Source: Paraburkholderia oxyphila NBRC 105797
GTDB taxonomy: Bacteria > Pseudomonadota > Gammaproteobacteria > Burkholderiales > Burkholderiaceae
Length of the DNA: 64,000 bases
Assembly (NCBI RefSeq): GCF_000685075.1
Contig: NZ_BAYD01000014.1
Span: 85,540-149,539 of the forward strand
Direction: 5' to 3'
Positions 56,101 to 64,000 of the stretch are shown here, in pieces; the stretch's first letter is position 1; each line of letters starts with the position of its first letter. A program made the position numbers and the translations under genes. The notes under the pieces are model-generated. The model had not been told where the DNA came from, searched no databases, and saw only the letters and a list, made by a program, of their open reading frames with translations.

Positions 56101-56163
56101 CGGCCAATGCGCACCAGCGTGTGCGATCCGGCGGCGCGGAGTCAACGCCGCATCAGCGCGGGA

Positions 56164-57174
56164 TCAATGCGTTTCGACCTGCTGGATGCCGGCCAGCAGC
56201 CAGCCCTCGCCCGAGGTGCGCGACTTCGAGAGATTCCAGATCTCGACGAACGGCGTGGCAGCCGCGCCCGCCTCTTCGCGGATCAGGCCGGAGAAGCGCA
56301 CGCTCGCGAGATATTCGTTGCCGCGCTCTTCGACCGCGAGCAGGTCGGCGTTGAGCTGAACGACGTCGGTCTGATTGGGCTGCGTGCCGCGGCCCGCAAG
56401 GTCCACGCGGATCTCGGCGAACATCTCGGGCGTCGTGAATTCGCGGATGTCCTCGACGTTGCCCACGTCCCACGCGGCCTGCAAGCGCACGAAGTAGACC
56501 TTGGCGTTACGCAGGAACGCTTCGGTGTCGAAGTCCGCCGGGACGGCCGGCGCCGTTTCGATCTGCGGCGTGGTGAGCGGATTGGCTTCCGGCGCGAGGT
56601 ACTGGCCCGTGGGCGGCGCCGTGTAACGCGGCTCCTGCGGCTGGTAGCCACCCATCTGGCTCAATCCGGCGGAAGGCGGCAGGCCTGCGCTACCCGTCTG
56701 AAATGCGGGCTGCGGCCCACGGCGGCGGCTCATGAACTTGCGAATCAGCCAGATCGCGACGAACGCGATCAGCGCGATCACGATCATGTTCGCCATCATG
56801 CCGGCGAACGCCTCGCCAAGGCCGAAGTGCGAGAGCAGCGCCGCGATGCCGAGGCCGGCCGCGAGACCCGCGATCGGCCCGAGCCAGCGGTTGCGCGCCG
56901 GAGCGGGCGTGGGCGTCGGCGCCGGCGTAGCAGGCTTGGCGGCCTGCTGTGCGGGATTGGTGGGGCTCGGCTGCGCGGGCGGCGGCGTGGTGCTGCGCTG
57001 CGAGGCCACCGACGACTGCTTGCCGATGCTGCGGCCGCCACCCAGGCGGCGGGCCTCGGCGTCGAGCGAGGCGAAGCTGCCCGCCACGATCGCGCCGATC
57101 ACGGCCAGGGTTCCGATCCGCCTGGCCCACGATAATGAAAGCTTTCTGGAAGCAATGTTACGGGGCTCAGACAT
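56164..57174 (-). CDS. Tim44-like domain protein, 336 aa
   Basis: An N-terminal hydrophobic segment (RRIGTLAVIGAIVAGSFASL) may be a signal anchor. A Pro/Thr/Ala-rich linker follows, then two membrane segments (LGPIAGLAAGLGIAALLSHFG and MMANMIVIALIAFVAIWLIRKFM). The C-terminal Tim44/MRPL45 domain is at about residues 210-335 (FLRNAKVYFVRLQAAWDVGNVEDIREFTTPEMFAEI, in part; GEGWLLAGIQQVE). Bacterial members are membrane proteins of unsettled function, commonly beside ubiE/ubiJ in betaproteobacteria. Predicted location is the inner membrane with the Tim44 domain on one face. Confidence 0.9.
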   Translation of the reverse strand: MSEPRNIASRKLSLSWARRIGTLAVIGAIVAGSFASLDAEARRLGGGRSIGKQSSVASQRSTTPPPAQPSPTNPAQQAAKPATPAPTPTPAPARNRWLGPIAGLAAGLGIAALLSHFGLGEAFAGMMANMIVIALIAFVAIWLIRKFMSRRRGPQPAFQTGSAGLPPSAGLSQMGGYQPQEPRYTAPPTGQYLAPEANPLTTPQIETAPAVPADFDTEAFLRNAKVYFVRLQAAWDVGNVEDIREFTTPEMFAEIRVDLAGRGTQPNQTDVVQLNADLLAVEERGNEYLASVRFSGLIREEAGAAATPFVEIWNLSKSRTSGEGWLLAGIQQVETH

Positions 57175-57210
57175 GGCAGAATTTCCTTTAAAGACAGAGA
57201 GTTGGGAACA

Positions 57211-57942
57211 CTAATACTTTGTGCCGACGTGTAAGGCTACCACGCCAGCTGACAAATTGTAATATTTGACGGCGTCGAGGCCGACTTGTTCCATCATCGT
57301 CTTTAAAGTTTCCTGGTCGGGATGCATGCGGATCGATTCCGCGAGATAGCGGTAGCTATCGGCATCCTGTGCGAAGCGCGAGCCCAGCCACGGCAGCACC
57401 TTGAACGAATAGACGTCGTAGGCTTTCTTGAGCGGCTCCCAGACCTTCGAGAATTCGAGCACGAGCAGGCGCCCGCCCGGCTTGAGCACGCGGCGCATCT
57501 CGGCGAGCGCGGCATCCTTGTGGGTCATGTTGCGCAGGCCGAAGGCCACCGTCACCACGTCGAAGTAGTTGTCCGGAAAGGGAATTTTCTCGGCGTCGCA
57601 GAGCAGCGCGGGCGTGATCACGCCCTTGTCGATCAGGCGGTCGCGGCCCACGCGCAGCATCGACTCGTTGATGTCGGTATGCCAGACCTGGCCGGTCGGG
57701 CCCGCTTTCTTCGCGAACGCCATCGAAAGGTCACCCGTGCCGCCCGCGATGTCGAGCACCCGCGCGCCCGGCCGCACGTTCGCCTGGGCGATCGTGAACG
57801 CCTTCCAGGCGCGATGCAGCCCGCCCGACATCAAGTCGTTCATCAGGTCGTAGTTCGAGGCGACCGAATGGAACACGCCGGCCACCTTCTTCGCCTTGTC
57901 CTGTTCGTCGACTGTTTCGTAGCCGAAGTGGGTTTTGCTCAT
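57211..57942 (-). CDS. ubiE: Ubiquinone/menaquinone C-methyltransferase UbiE, 243 aa
   Basis: Performs the C-methylation of the quinone ring. [37 protein letters not shown] (in part) is the signature N-terminus. SAM motif I is [20 protein letters not shown] near residue 64; [36 protein letters not shown] (in part) and [17 protein letters not shown] close the protein. Normal length. Heads the ubiE, tim44-like, ubiJ, ubiB run and lies after the DUF971 gene. Confidence 0.97.
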   Translation of the reverse strand: MSKTHFGYETVDEQDKAKKVAGVFHSVASNYDLMNDLMSGGLHRAWKAFTIAQANVRPGARVLDIAGGTGDLSMAFAKKAGPTGQVWHTDINESMLRVGRDRLIDKGVITPALLCDAEKIPFPDNYFDVVTVAFGLRNMTHKDAALAEMRRVLKPGGRLLVLEFSKVWEPLKKAYDVYSFKVLPWLGSRFAQDADSYRYLAESIRMHPDQETLKTMMEQVGLDAVKYYNLSAGVVALHVGTKY

Positions 57943-58042
57943 CGCGCTCGTCCTTTCGCGGGTCTGACCAGATCGTGTCCGGTCTTATGTGTTGAAGTGC
58001 GGCGCGTGGGCGCCGCGGCGGGCAGGATCGTAACAGGAAGCG

Positions 58043-58465
58043 TCAGTGGCAGTGGCCGTGTGCTGCACCGCCATGGGGCTGGGCCGCCATCGGGGCGTCG
58101 CGCTCGACGCCCGCGGCCTTCAGTTTGGCGAAATACTCGGCCCAGAGCTCGTCCTGGCGCGTCGCCAGCTCATAGAGCTGATCCCAGGAGTAGATGCCGC
58201 TGCTGTGGCCGTCGGAGAAGGTGGGCTGCAGCGCGTAGTTGCCCACGCCTTCGAGCGCCGTGATCGTGACCTCGCGCTTGCCGGTCTGCAGCGTCTCCTG
58301 GCCGGGCCCGTGGCCGCGCGCTTCCGCCGAGGGCGTATAGACACGCATCAGCTCGAACGGAATGCGGTAGCTCTCGCCATTGCCGTACTGCAGTTCGAGC
58401 ACGCGCGACAGCGCGTGCACCACGACGCCGGTCGGCACCGGCGTATCGGATTTCAGTCCACTCAT
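58043..58465 (-). CDS. DUF971 (gamma-butyrobetaine hydroxylase N-terminal-like) protein, 140 aa
   Basis: The DUF971 block is VVVHALSRVLELQYGNGESYRIPFELMRVYTPSAE (in part, residues 12-50). It is followed by VGNYALQPTFSDGHSSGIYSWDQLYELA, which resembles the small domain that precedes gamma-butyrobetaine hydroxylases and stand-alone proteins linked to Fe-S or cofactor biology. A His-rich tail (PHGGAAHGHCH) could bind metal. The ATG at 58465 is chosen by homology; 67 codons upstream are shadow. Next to ubiE, a frequent betaproteobacterial pairing. Function unknown. Confidence 0.9.
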   Translation of the reverse strand: MSGLKSDTPVPTGVVVHALSRVLELQYGNGESYRIPFELMRVYTPSAEARGHGPGQETLQTGKREVTITALEGVGNYALQPTFSDGHSSGIYSWDQLYELATRQDELWAEYFAKLKAAGVERDAPMAAQPHGGAAHGHCH

Positions 58466-58554
58466 GATTGTTTCTGTCTCTCCTTCAGCGTCGCCGGCAC
58501 GCGCCTGCACGCGCTGCCACGAGCACCAAGTCGTGCCCGCGCAGCGCAGCCCGC

Positions 58555-58986
58555 TCAGGCGAGCGCCTGCTCGATTTCCTGACGTACCGCGTCGCGCAGC
58601 AGCGTCGCCTGCGCGCGGCGCTGCCCGAGCATCGCCTCCGAGACGGTGCGCTGGCGCGGCGACCACACCGACATCGGAAAATGCGCGTCGTTTGTGAAGC
58701 GCGGAATCACATGCCAGTGCACGTGCGGCACCTGGTTGCCAAGGCTCGCGAGATTCACCTTCGATGGGTGCATCACGCGGCGCAGCGCGCGCTCGACCGC
58801 GTAGACCGCCCGCATCAGATGGTCCCGGTCATCCAGCCCCAGATCCGAGAACTCTCCGACATGCGTATTCCAGATGACCCGGCAAAAGCCGGGATAGTCG
58901 GCTTCGGCGGTCGCGAGCACGACGCGCATACGCTCGTCTTCCCACAGCACATCGCCGCCTTCTTCACTGCAGAATACGCATCCCAT
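58555..58986 (-). CDS. HIT family hydrolase, 143 aa
   Basis: A histidine-triad nucleotide-binding protein. The triad is HVHWHVIPR (near residues 88-96). The N-terminal CVFCSEEGGDVLWEDERMRVV has a Cys-x2-Cys pair as in zinc-binding HIT proteins. Longer than the ~110-aa Hint type because of a C-terminal helix (RAQATLLRDAVRQEIEQALA). Likely acts on adenylated nucleotides. It lies between the FAD/Fe-S gene and DUF971 on the same strand. Confidence 0.93.
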   Translation of the reverse strand: MGCVFCSEEGGDVLWEDERMRVVLATAEADYPGFCRVIWNTHVGEFSDLGLDDRDHLMRAVYAVERALRRVMHPSKVNLASLGNQVPHVHWHVIPRFTNDAHFPMSVWSPRQRTVSEAMLGQRRAQATLLRDAVRQEIEQALA

Positions 58987-59028
58987 CGTCGTCCTCGAAC
59001 CCGTGTTACGGAAAATTTTGCGCTGCCA

Positions 59029-62000
59029 TTAGACCAGCACGCGCTCGATTCCGCCATTGTTCGCCTTCTGAACGTAGTCCGCCATCCAGTTTTCGCCAAG
59101 CACGTGTCGGGCGATTTCCACCACGATGTAGTCGGCTTCGATGTTGGCGTCCTCGTTGTACCGCGACAGGCCCTGGAGGCACGACGGGCAGCTCGTCAGA
59201 ATCTTCACATCCTGCGTGCTGCCCTGCCCGCCCGCTTCCTGCGGCGTGGCCGGCTGCACCCCGTTCGCGCCGTTGCCGACGATCGGAATGCCGCGCAGCT
59301 TCGCCGCGCCCTTGCGGATTTCCTCTTCCTTGCGGAACCGCACCTGCGTCGAAATGTCCGGACGCGTGACCGCGAGCGTGCCCGATTCGCCGCAGCAGCG
59401 CTCGTTCTTCTCGATCTTGTAGCCGTCCTTCTCGGCGCCCATCAACTCATTGACGAGCTTGACCGGGTCCATCGTCTTGATCGGCGTGTGGCACGGGTCG
59501 TGGTACATGTAGCGCGTGCCCGTCACGCCATCGAGCTTGATGCCCTTCTCGAGCAGGAACTCGTGAATGTCGATGATGCGGCAGCCCGGGAAGATCTTGT
59601 CGAATTCATAACCGGCGAGCTGGTCGTAGCAGGTCCCGCACGACACCACCACCGTCTTGATATCGAGGTAGTTGAGCGTGTTCGCGACGCGGTGGAACAG
59701 CACGCGATTGTCCGTGACGATCTTCTCGGCCTTGTCGTACTGGCCCGAGCCGCGCTGCGGGTAGCCGCAGCACAGATAGCCCGGCGGCAGCACGGTCTGC
59801 ACGCCCGCTTCCCAGAGCATCGCCTGGGTGGCGAGACCGACCTGCGAGAACAGACGCTCCGAGCCGCAGCCCGGGAAGTAGAACACCGCTTCCGAATCGA
59901 CGTTCGTCGTCTTCGGATTGCGGATGATCGGCACGATCTTGTTGTCTTCGATGTCGAGCAGCGCGCGCGCCGTCTTCTTCGGCAGGTTGCCTGGCATCTT
60001 CTTGTTGACGAAGTGGATCACCTGCTCGACCACGGCCGGCTTGCCCGTGGAGGCGGGCGGATGCGCGGTCTGCTTCTTCACGACCTTCTTGAGCAGGTCG
60101 TTGCCGAGGCGCTGCGCCTTGTAGCCCACGCCCATCATCACCTCGCGCGCGAGGTTGATGGTCTGCGGGTTGGTGGCGTTCAGGAAGAACATGCCCGCCG
60201 CGTTGCCGGCGTTGAACTTCTTCTTGCCCATCTTGCGCAGCAGGTTGCGCATGTTCATCGTGACGTCGCCGAAGTCGATCTTGACCGGGCACGGCGTCAC
60301 GCACTTGTGGCAGACCGTGCAATGGTCGGCCACGTCGTTGAACTCGTCCCAGTGCTTGATCGACACGCCACGGCGCGTCTGCTCTTCGTACAGGAACGCC
60401 TCGACCAGCAGCGAGGTCGCGAGAATCTTGTTGCGCGGGCTGTAGAGCAGGTTCGCGCGCGGCACGTGGGTCGCGCAGACGGGCTTGCACTTGCCGCAGC
60501 GCAGGCAGTCCTTCACCGACTCGGCAATCGCGCCAATGTCGGACTGCTTCATGATCAGCGACTCGTAGCCCATCAGGCCGAACGACGGCGTGTAGGCGTT
60601 GCGCAGGTCGGCGCCGTCGAGCAGCTTGCCCTTGTTGAAGCGCCCTTCCGGGTCGACGCGCTGCTTGTAGGCGCGGAACTCGGCGATCTCCTCTTCGGTC
60701 AGGAATTCGAGCTTCGTGATGCCGATGCCGTGCTCGCCCGAGATCACGCCGTCGAGCGAGCGCGCGAGCTTCATGATGCGCGCAACCGCGTGGTGCGCGT
60801 CCTGCAGCATCTCGTAGTTGTCCGAGTTGACCGGAATGTTGGTGTGCACGTTGCCGTCGCCGGCGTGCATGTGCAGCGCCACGAACACGCGGCCGCGCAG
60901 CACCTTCTTGTGGATCGCCTGGGCTTCGTCGAGGATCGGCTTGAATTCGCCGCCGTTGAAGATCTGGCGCAGTTCCGCGCGGATCTCCTGCTTCCACGAG
61001 ACGCGCACCGTGCGGTCCTGCGTGATGTGAAAGACGTTGGCGTCCGGCTGGACATCGACACGGTCGGCGAACTTCTCCGCGAGCGCCTCGTAGCCCAGTT
61101 GCACGAGATAGTGCTGGGCCTCGCGCAGCGGCATGTCGAGCTTCTCGCCCACGAAGGTCCAGCGCTCGCGCACGCGCTTGAACAGGTCGAGCGCCTGCTG
61201 CACGCGGTCTTCGAGCAGCTCCGCGGACGGAATCTCGCTGGCGTCGTCGCTGCGGCCGAGCGGCAGGTTGCCGGCCTTGAAGAACGCTTCGAGCGCATCG
61301 ACGAGTTGCAGCTTGTTCTTGATCGAGAGCTCGATGTTGATGCGCTCGATGCCGTCCGTGTACTCGCCCATGCGGTTCAGCGGGATCACGACGTCTTCGT
61401 TGATCTTGAACGCGTTGGTGTGCTTCGCGATCGCGGCCGTGCGGCTGCGGTCGAGCCAGAAGCGCTTGCGCGCCTCGGCGGAGACCGCAACGAAGCCTTC
61501 GCCGCTCTTGCCGTTGGCCATGCGGATGACTTCCGACGTGGCGGTGGCCACGGCATCGGCGTCGTCGCCGACGATATCGCCGATCAGCACCATCTTCGGG
61601 AACGCGTTGCGCTTGCTTTTGGTCGCGTAGCCCACGGCGCGCAGATAGCGCTCGTCCAGATGCTCGAGGCCGGCGAGAATCGCGCCGCCCCGCTTCGAGG
61701 TCTCGAACAGGTAGTCCTTGATCTCGACGATGCTCGGAATCGCCTCGCGCGCCTGGCCGAAGAATTCGAGGCAGACCGTGCGCGTGTGCGCGGGCATCTT
61801 GTGCAGCACCCAGCGCGCGGACGTGATGAGGCCGTCGCAGCCTTCCTTCTGCACGCCCGGCAGGCCGGCCAGGAATTTATCGGTGACGTCCTTGCCGAGG
61901 CCTTCCTTGCGGAAGCGCTTGCCCTCGATATCGAGCCATTCGGTGCGCAGCAGCTTTTCACCCGGCGCGTGCTCGCCGTCGAACCACTTCAGCTCGAAGC

Positions 62001-63075
62001 GCGCCACGGGGATGTCGTGGATCTTGCCGAGGTTGTGGTCCAGACGCGTGACTTCGAGCCAGTTGCCCTGCGGGTCGACCATGCGCCACCAGGCGAGGTT
62101 GTCGAGCGCCGTGCCCCAGAGCACCGCCTTCTTGCCGCCCGCGTTCATCGCGACGTTGCCGCCGATGCACGAGGCGTCGAGCGAAGTCGGGTCGACGGCG
62201 AACACGAAGCCCGCGGCATCCGCGGCCTCGGTCACGCGGCGCGTGACGACGCCCGCGCCCGAGAAGATCGTTGCGACCTTGCGGTCCACGCCGGGCAGGT
62301 CGGTCATCTCGACGGGGCCGAGCTGCTCGAGCTTTTCGGTGTTGATGACGGCCGAGAACGGCGTGAGCGGCACCGCGCCGCCCGTGTAGCCGGTGCCGCC
62401 GCCGCGCGGGATCACCGTGAGGCCGAGCTCGAAGCAGGCCTTGATGAGGCCGGCGATCTCGGCTTCGGTGTCGGGGGTCAGGACGACGAACGGATACTCC
62501 ACACGCCAGTCGGTCGCGTCGGTCACGTGCGAGACGCGCGAGAGGCCGTCGAAGCGGATGTTGTCCTTCTGCGTGCGGCGGCCGAGCACCTTGGTGGCGC
62601 GGCGGCGCAGGTCGGCCATCTTTTCGAATTCGGCGGCGAAGTCGTCGATGGCGCGGCGCGTGGCGTTCACGAGCTTTTCCACGCGCGCGGCGCGGTCCAC
62701 GCCTTCCTGGTCGGCATGCTCCTGGAGGTCGGCGCGGCGGCGCTTCTCGATTTCGGCGAGGCGGTGGTTCAGCGCCTCGATCAGGAGCGCACGGCGCTTC
62801 GGGTTGTCGAGCAGGTCGTCCTGCAGATACGGGTTGCGCCGCACGACCCAGATGTCGCCGAGCACCTCGTAGAGCATGCGCGCAGAGCGGCCGGTACGGC
62901 GTTCTGCACGCAGCTCGGCAAGCGCGTTCCATGCTTCCTCGCCTAGCAGGCGGATGACAATTTCGCGATCCGAAAAGGACGTGTAGTTATACGGAATCTC
63001 GCGCAAGCGCGGTTCGATATCGGTGGCCACGGCGGCGGCGGCGCCGTGAGGATCGAAAACTTGAGGTGCGTTCAT
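59029..63075 (-). CDS. Giant FAD/Fe-S dehydrogenase (DUF3683, FAD oxidase, two CCG domains), 1348 aa
   Basis: A one-chain flavo-iron-sulfur oxidoreductase, related to D-lactate/D-2-hydroxyglutarate dehydrogenases of the YdiJ kind. In order: a DUF3683 N-terminal segment ([21 protein letters not shown]) to about 180; an FAD-binding-4 domain with [16 protein letters not shown] near residue 225; an FAD-oxidase C domain to about 830. Two [4Fe-4S] motifs follow: [16 protein letters not shown] near 850 and [12 protein letters not shown] near 920. Two cysteine-rich domains carry [32 protein letters not shown] and RCCGESG (about 1065-1230). The start at 63075 is supported by length. Substrate is not determinable; electrons probably go to the quinone pool made by the neighbouring ubi genes. 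Confidence 0.93.
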   Translation of the reverse strand: MNAPQVFDPHGAAAAVATDIEPRLREIPYNYTSFSDREIVIRLLGEEAWNALAELRAERRTGRSARMLYEVLGDIWVVRRNPYLQDDLLDNPKRRALLIEALNHRLAEIEKRRRADLQEHADQEGVDRAARVEKLVNATRRAIDDFAAEFEKMADLRRRATKVLGRRTQKDNIRFDGLSRVSHVTDATDWRVEYPFVVLTPDTEAEIAGLIKACFELGLTVIPRGGGTGYTGGAVPLTPFSAVINTEKLEQLGPVEMTDLPGVDRKVATIFSGAGVVTRRVTEAADAAGFVFAVDPTSLDASCIGGNVAMNAGGKKAVLWGTALDNLAWWRMVDPQGNWLEVTRLDHNLGKIHDIPVARFELKWFDGEHAPGEKLLRTEWLDIEGKRFRKEGLGKDVTDKFLAGLPGVQKEGCDGLITSARWVLHKMPAHTRTVCLEFFGQAREAIPSIVEIKDYLFETSKRGGAILAGLEHLDERYLRAVGYATKSKRNAFPKMVLIGDIVGDDADAVATATSEVIRMANGKSGEGFVAVSAEARKRFWLDRSRTAAIAKHTNAFKINEDVVIPLNRMGEYTDGIERINIELSIKNKLQLVDALEAFFKAGNLPLGRSDDASEIPSAELLEDRVQQALDLFKRVRERWTFVGEKLDMPLREAQHYLVQLGYEALAEKFADRVDVQPDANVFHITQDRTVRVSWKQEIRAELRQIFNGGEFKPILDEAQAIHKKVLRGRVFVALHMHAGDGNVHTNIPVNSDNYEMLQDAHHAVARIMKLARSLDGVISGEHGIGITKLEFLTEEEIAEFRAYKQRVDPEGRFNKGKLLDGADLRNAYTPSFGLMGYESLIMKQSDIGAIAESVKDCLRCGKCKPVCATHVPRANLLYSPRNKILATSLLVEAFLYEEQTRRGVSIKHWDEFNDVADHCTVCHKCVTPCPVKIDFGDVTMNMRNLLRKMGKKKFNAGNAAGMFFLNATNPQTINLAREVMMGVGYKAQRLGNDLLKKVVKKQTAHPPASTGKPAVVEQVIHFVNKKMPGNLPKKTARALLDIEDNKIVPIIRNPKTTNVDSEAVFYFPGCGSERLFSQVGLATQAMLWEAGVQTVLPPGYLCCGYPQRGSGQYDKAEKIVTDNRVLFHRVANTLNYLDIKTVVVSCGTCYDQLAGYEFDKIFPGCRIIDIHEFLLEKGIKLDGVTGTRYMYHDPCHTPIKTMDPVKLVNELMGAEKDGYKIEKNERCCGESGTLAVTRPDISTQVRFRKEEEIRKGAAKLRGIPIVGNGANGVQPATPQEAGGQGSTQDVKILTSCPSCLQGLSRYNEDANIEADYIVVEIARHVLGENWMADYVQKANNGGIERVLV

Positions 63076-63648
63076 GGTTGGACGACTCTTTGTGCCAGCC
63101 CCGCGCATGTGGCTCGATGCCTTGCATGGCGGACGCTGACGGGGCGCGTGGGGCGCTATTCTGAAATCGTGTCCGCCGGTGGCTCGCGGCTGGCGCGCTG
63201 TTGGCTGATAGCGGACTTTAGGGGTGGGGAAGCATGGCGGCTGCACTCACGCCGATGGGTTCCCCGACGTTCGGACTTAGCGGCACGATCGTGCGTGCCG
63301 GACGTGCCGCTGCGTCGCGGGGCGGGTCTCGCGCCGCGCGGGCATCAAATGGGCTGTCCGAATCTGCCTGTGCATCTTCCGATCCTTGTTTCAAAAAGCG
63401 ATTTTAACGCATGATCCGCGCCTGCGCTGACGGTGGTCGGGAACTTCGCAGGCGCGCGACACGAGTGTCGGTCATCAACGCGACAAGCCCGTGATACGGG
63501 CACGACACAGGCGTGCGCCAATGAATTCGCCGTCCGAAGGGTCGGGAATTGGCCGGCTGCTGGCCCGCTGTTAGCCTCCTGTTGGCACGATCATTGGCGC
63601 TATCATTTACGTTTTCCCGTCAAATCTCGCGCCTGGCGCGCCCCCAGC
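63076..63648. other. Divergent intergenic region upstream of ilvA
   Basis: 573 bp without a supportable gene. It contains a CGACAC-GA-GTGTCG palindrome near 63459-63472 and a GCCTGCG/CGCAGGC hairpin near 63420-63454, plus a TATCAT at 63601 that could be a -10 for ilvA. The DNA holds the promoters of the two divergent genes but no clear consensus promoter was found. Confidence 0.5.
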
Positions 63649-64000
63649 ATGGCCTCCCACGACGATTATCTGAAGAAAGTCCTCACCGCCCGCGTCTACG
63701 ACGTGGCCCGCGAGACCGAGCTGGAGCGCGCGCCGAACCTCTCGGCACGCCTGCGCAACACCGTCCTGCTCAAGCGCGAGGACAACCAGCCCGTGTTCTC
63801 CTTCAAGCTGCGCGGCGCCTACAACAAGATGGCGCACCTGACGCCCGGGCAGCTCGAGCGCGGCGTGATCACCGCTTCGGCCGGCAATCACGCCCAGGGC
63901 GTGGCGCTATCGGCCGCGAAGCTCGGCGTGAAGGCCGTGATCTGTGTGCCCATCACCACGCCCCAGGTCAAGGTCGATGCGGTGCGCGCCCATGGCGGCC
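63649..64000 (+). CDS. ilvA: Threonine ammonia-lyase IlvA, N-terminal part (runs off the window)
   Basis: Pyridoxal-phosphate enzyme deaminating threonine to 2-oxobutanoate for isoleucine. The visible ~117 codons include YLKKVLTARVYDVARETELE, then LLKREDNQPVFSFKLRGAYN with the PLP-binding Lys in SFKLRGA (near residue 50), and VITASAGNHAQGVALSAAKLG. The ATG at 63649 gives the usual biosynthetic N-terminus. The rest, including any ACT regulatory domains, is outside the window, so biosynthetic or catabolic type cannot be fixed, though the N-terminus resembles the long biosynthetic form. Confidence 0.95.
   Translation, partial: MASHDDYLKKVLTARVYDVARETELERAPNLSARLRNTVLLKREDNQPVFSFKLRGAYNKMAHLTPGQLERGVITASAGNHAQGVALSAAKLGVKAVICVPITTPQVKVDAVRAHGG

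Noticed and set aside
58468..62946. 1492-codon plus-strand open frame opposite the FAD/Fe-S gene
   Set aside because: Composition is that of an antisense shadow and the minus-strand gene has full motif support.
63583..63598. TGGCACGATCATTGGC resembling a sigma-54 promoter before ilvA
   Set aside because: The invariant GC of the -12 element reads GG and ilvA is a housekeeping gene; probably coincidence.
1..64000. CRISPR arrays, tRNA or rRNA genes, prophage
   Set aside because: No regularly spaced repeats with unique spacers, no tRNA-like GGTTCGAATCC arms in cloverleaf context, and no phage structural genes were seen by eye; a tRNA scan would settle this.

Overview
The window is high-GC chromosomal DNA from a betaproteobacterium of the family Burkholderiaceae, most like Paraburkholderia or Burkholderia sensu lato. 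I infer this from GC-rich wobble positions, from protein sequences that read like that group, and from conserved gene orders: miaB-phoH-ybeY-(chaC)-corC-lnt-glyQS-gmhB-plsC; lptD-surA-pdxA-ksgA opposite amgK-murU; ubiE-tim44-ubiJ-ubiB. No rRNA, tRNA, CRISPR array or prophage was seen. About 51 protein genes are supported, plus one FMN riboswitch and several terminators.

Layout. 1-2.6 kb: a poorly coding start, a 65-aa protein with a strong terminator, a small lipoprotein and a HAD phosphatase. 2.8-3.9 kb: ribB under an FMN riboswitch. 4.0-7.5 kb: an XRE-cupin regulator, an MFS exporter and a divergent LysR regulator. 7.7-20.4 kb: the long plus-strand housekeeping run of tRNA modification, ribosome maturation, glutathione turnover, lipoprotein acylation, glycyl-tRNA synthetase, heptose and phosphatidic acid synthesis, ending in a YgjP-like metallopeptidase. 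20.7-22.3 kb: a scar made of the first ~49 codons of a UDP-glucose dehydrogenase gene joined to the 3' part of an IS5-type transposase gene, followed by an AT-rich patch. 22.3-31.8 kb: gloA, panE, then ksgA-pdxA-surA-lptD on the minus strand and amgK-murU on the plus strand; together these serve outer-membrane assembly and cell-wall recycling. 31.9-38.3 kb: an Atm1-like ABC exporter, a YciA-like thioesterase and a 1215-aa PAS-GGDEF-EAL protein with an unusual repeat region. 38.5-40.2 kb: a nitrate-reductase-associated protein divergent from fdhD. 40.2-47.4 kb: a five-gene fatty-acid beta-oxidation operon headed by its probable TetR regulator. 47.7-53.6 kb: clsB, nudB, aspS, a DUF502 membrane protein, an FmdB-type zinc ribbon protein and a TPMT-like methyltransferase. 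53.7-57.9 kb: the ubiquinone genes ubiB, ubiJ, ubiE and a Tim44-like protein. 58-63 kb: DUF971, HIT and a giant FAD/Fe-S dehydrogenase. 63.65 kb to the end: the start of ilvA.

Most of the window is core genome, and I found no wholly new system. The observations most worth a second look are: a 13-bp hairpin with a U-rich tail just upstream of the ubiJ start codon, preceded by 14-bp tandem repeats; a two-hairpin 3' region (about 981-1063) that could yield a small RNA; the ugd/transposase scar; the 15-residue repeats in the c-di-GMP protein; and 12-bp repeats that place a series of in-frame stop codons after the HAD gene.
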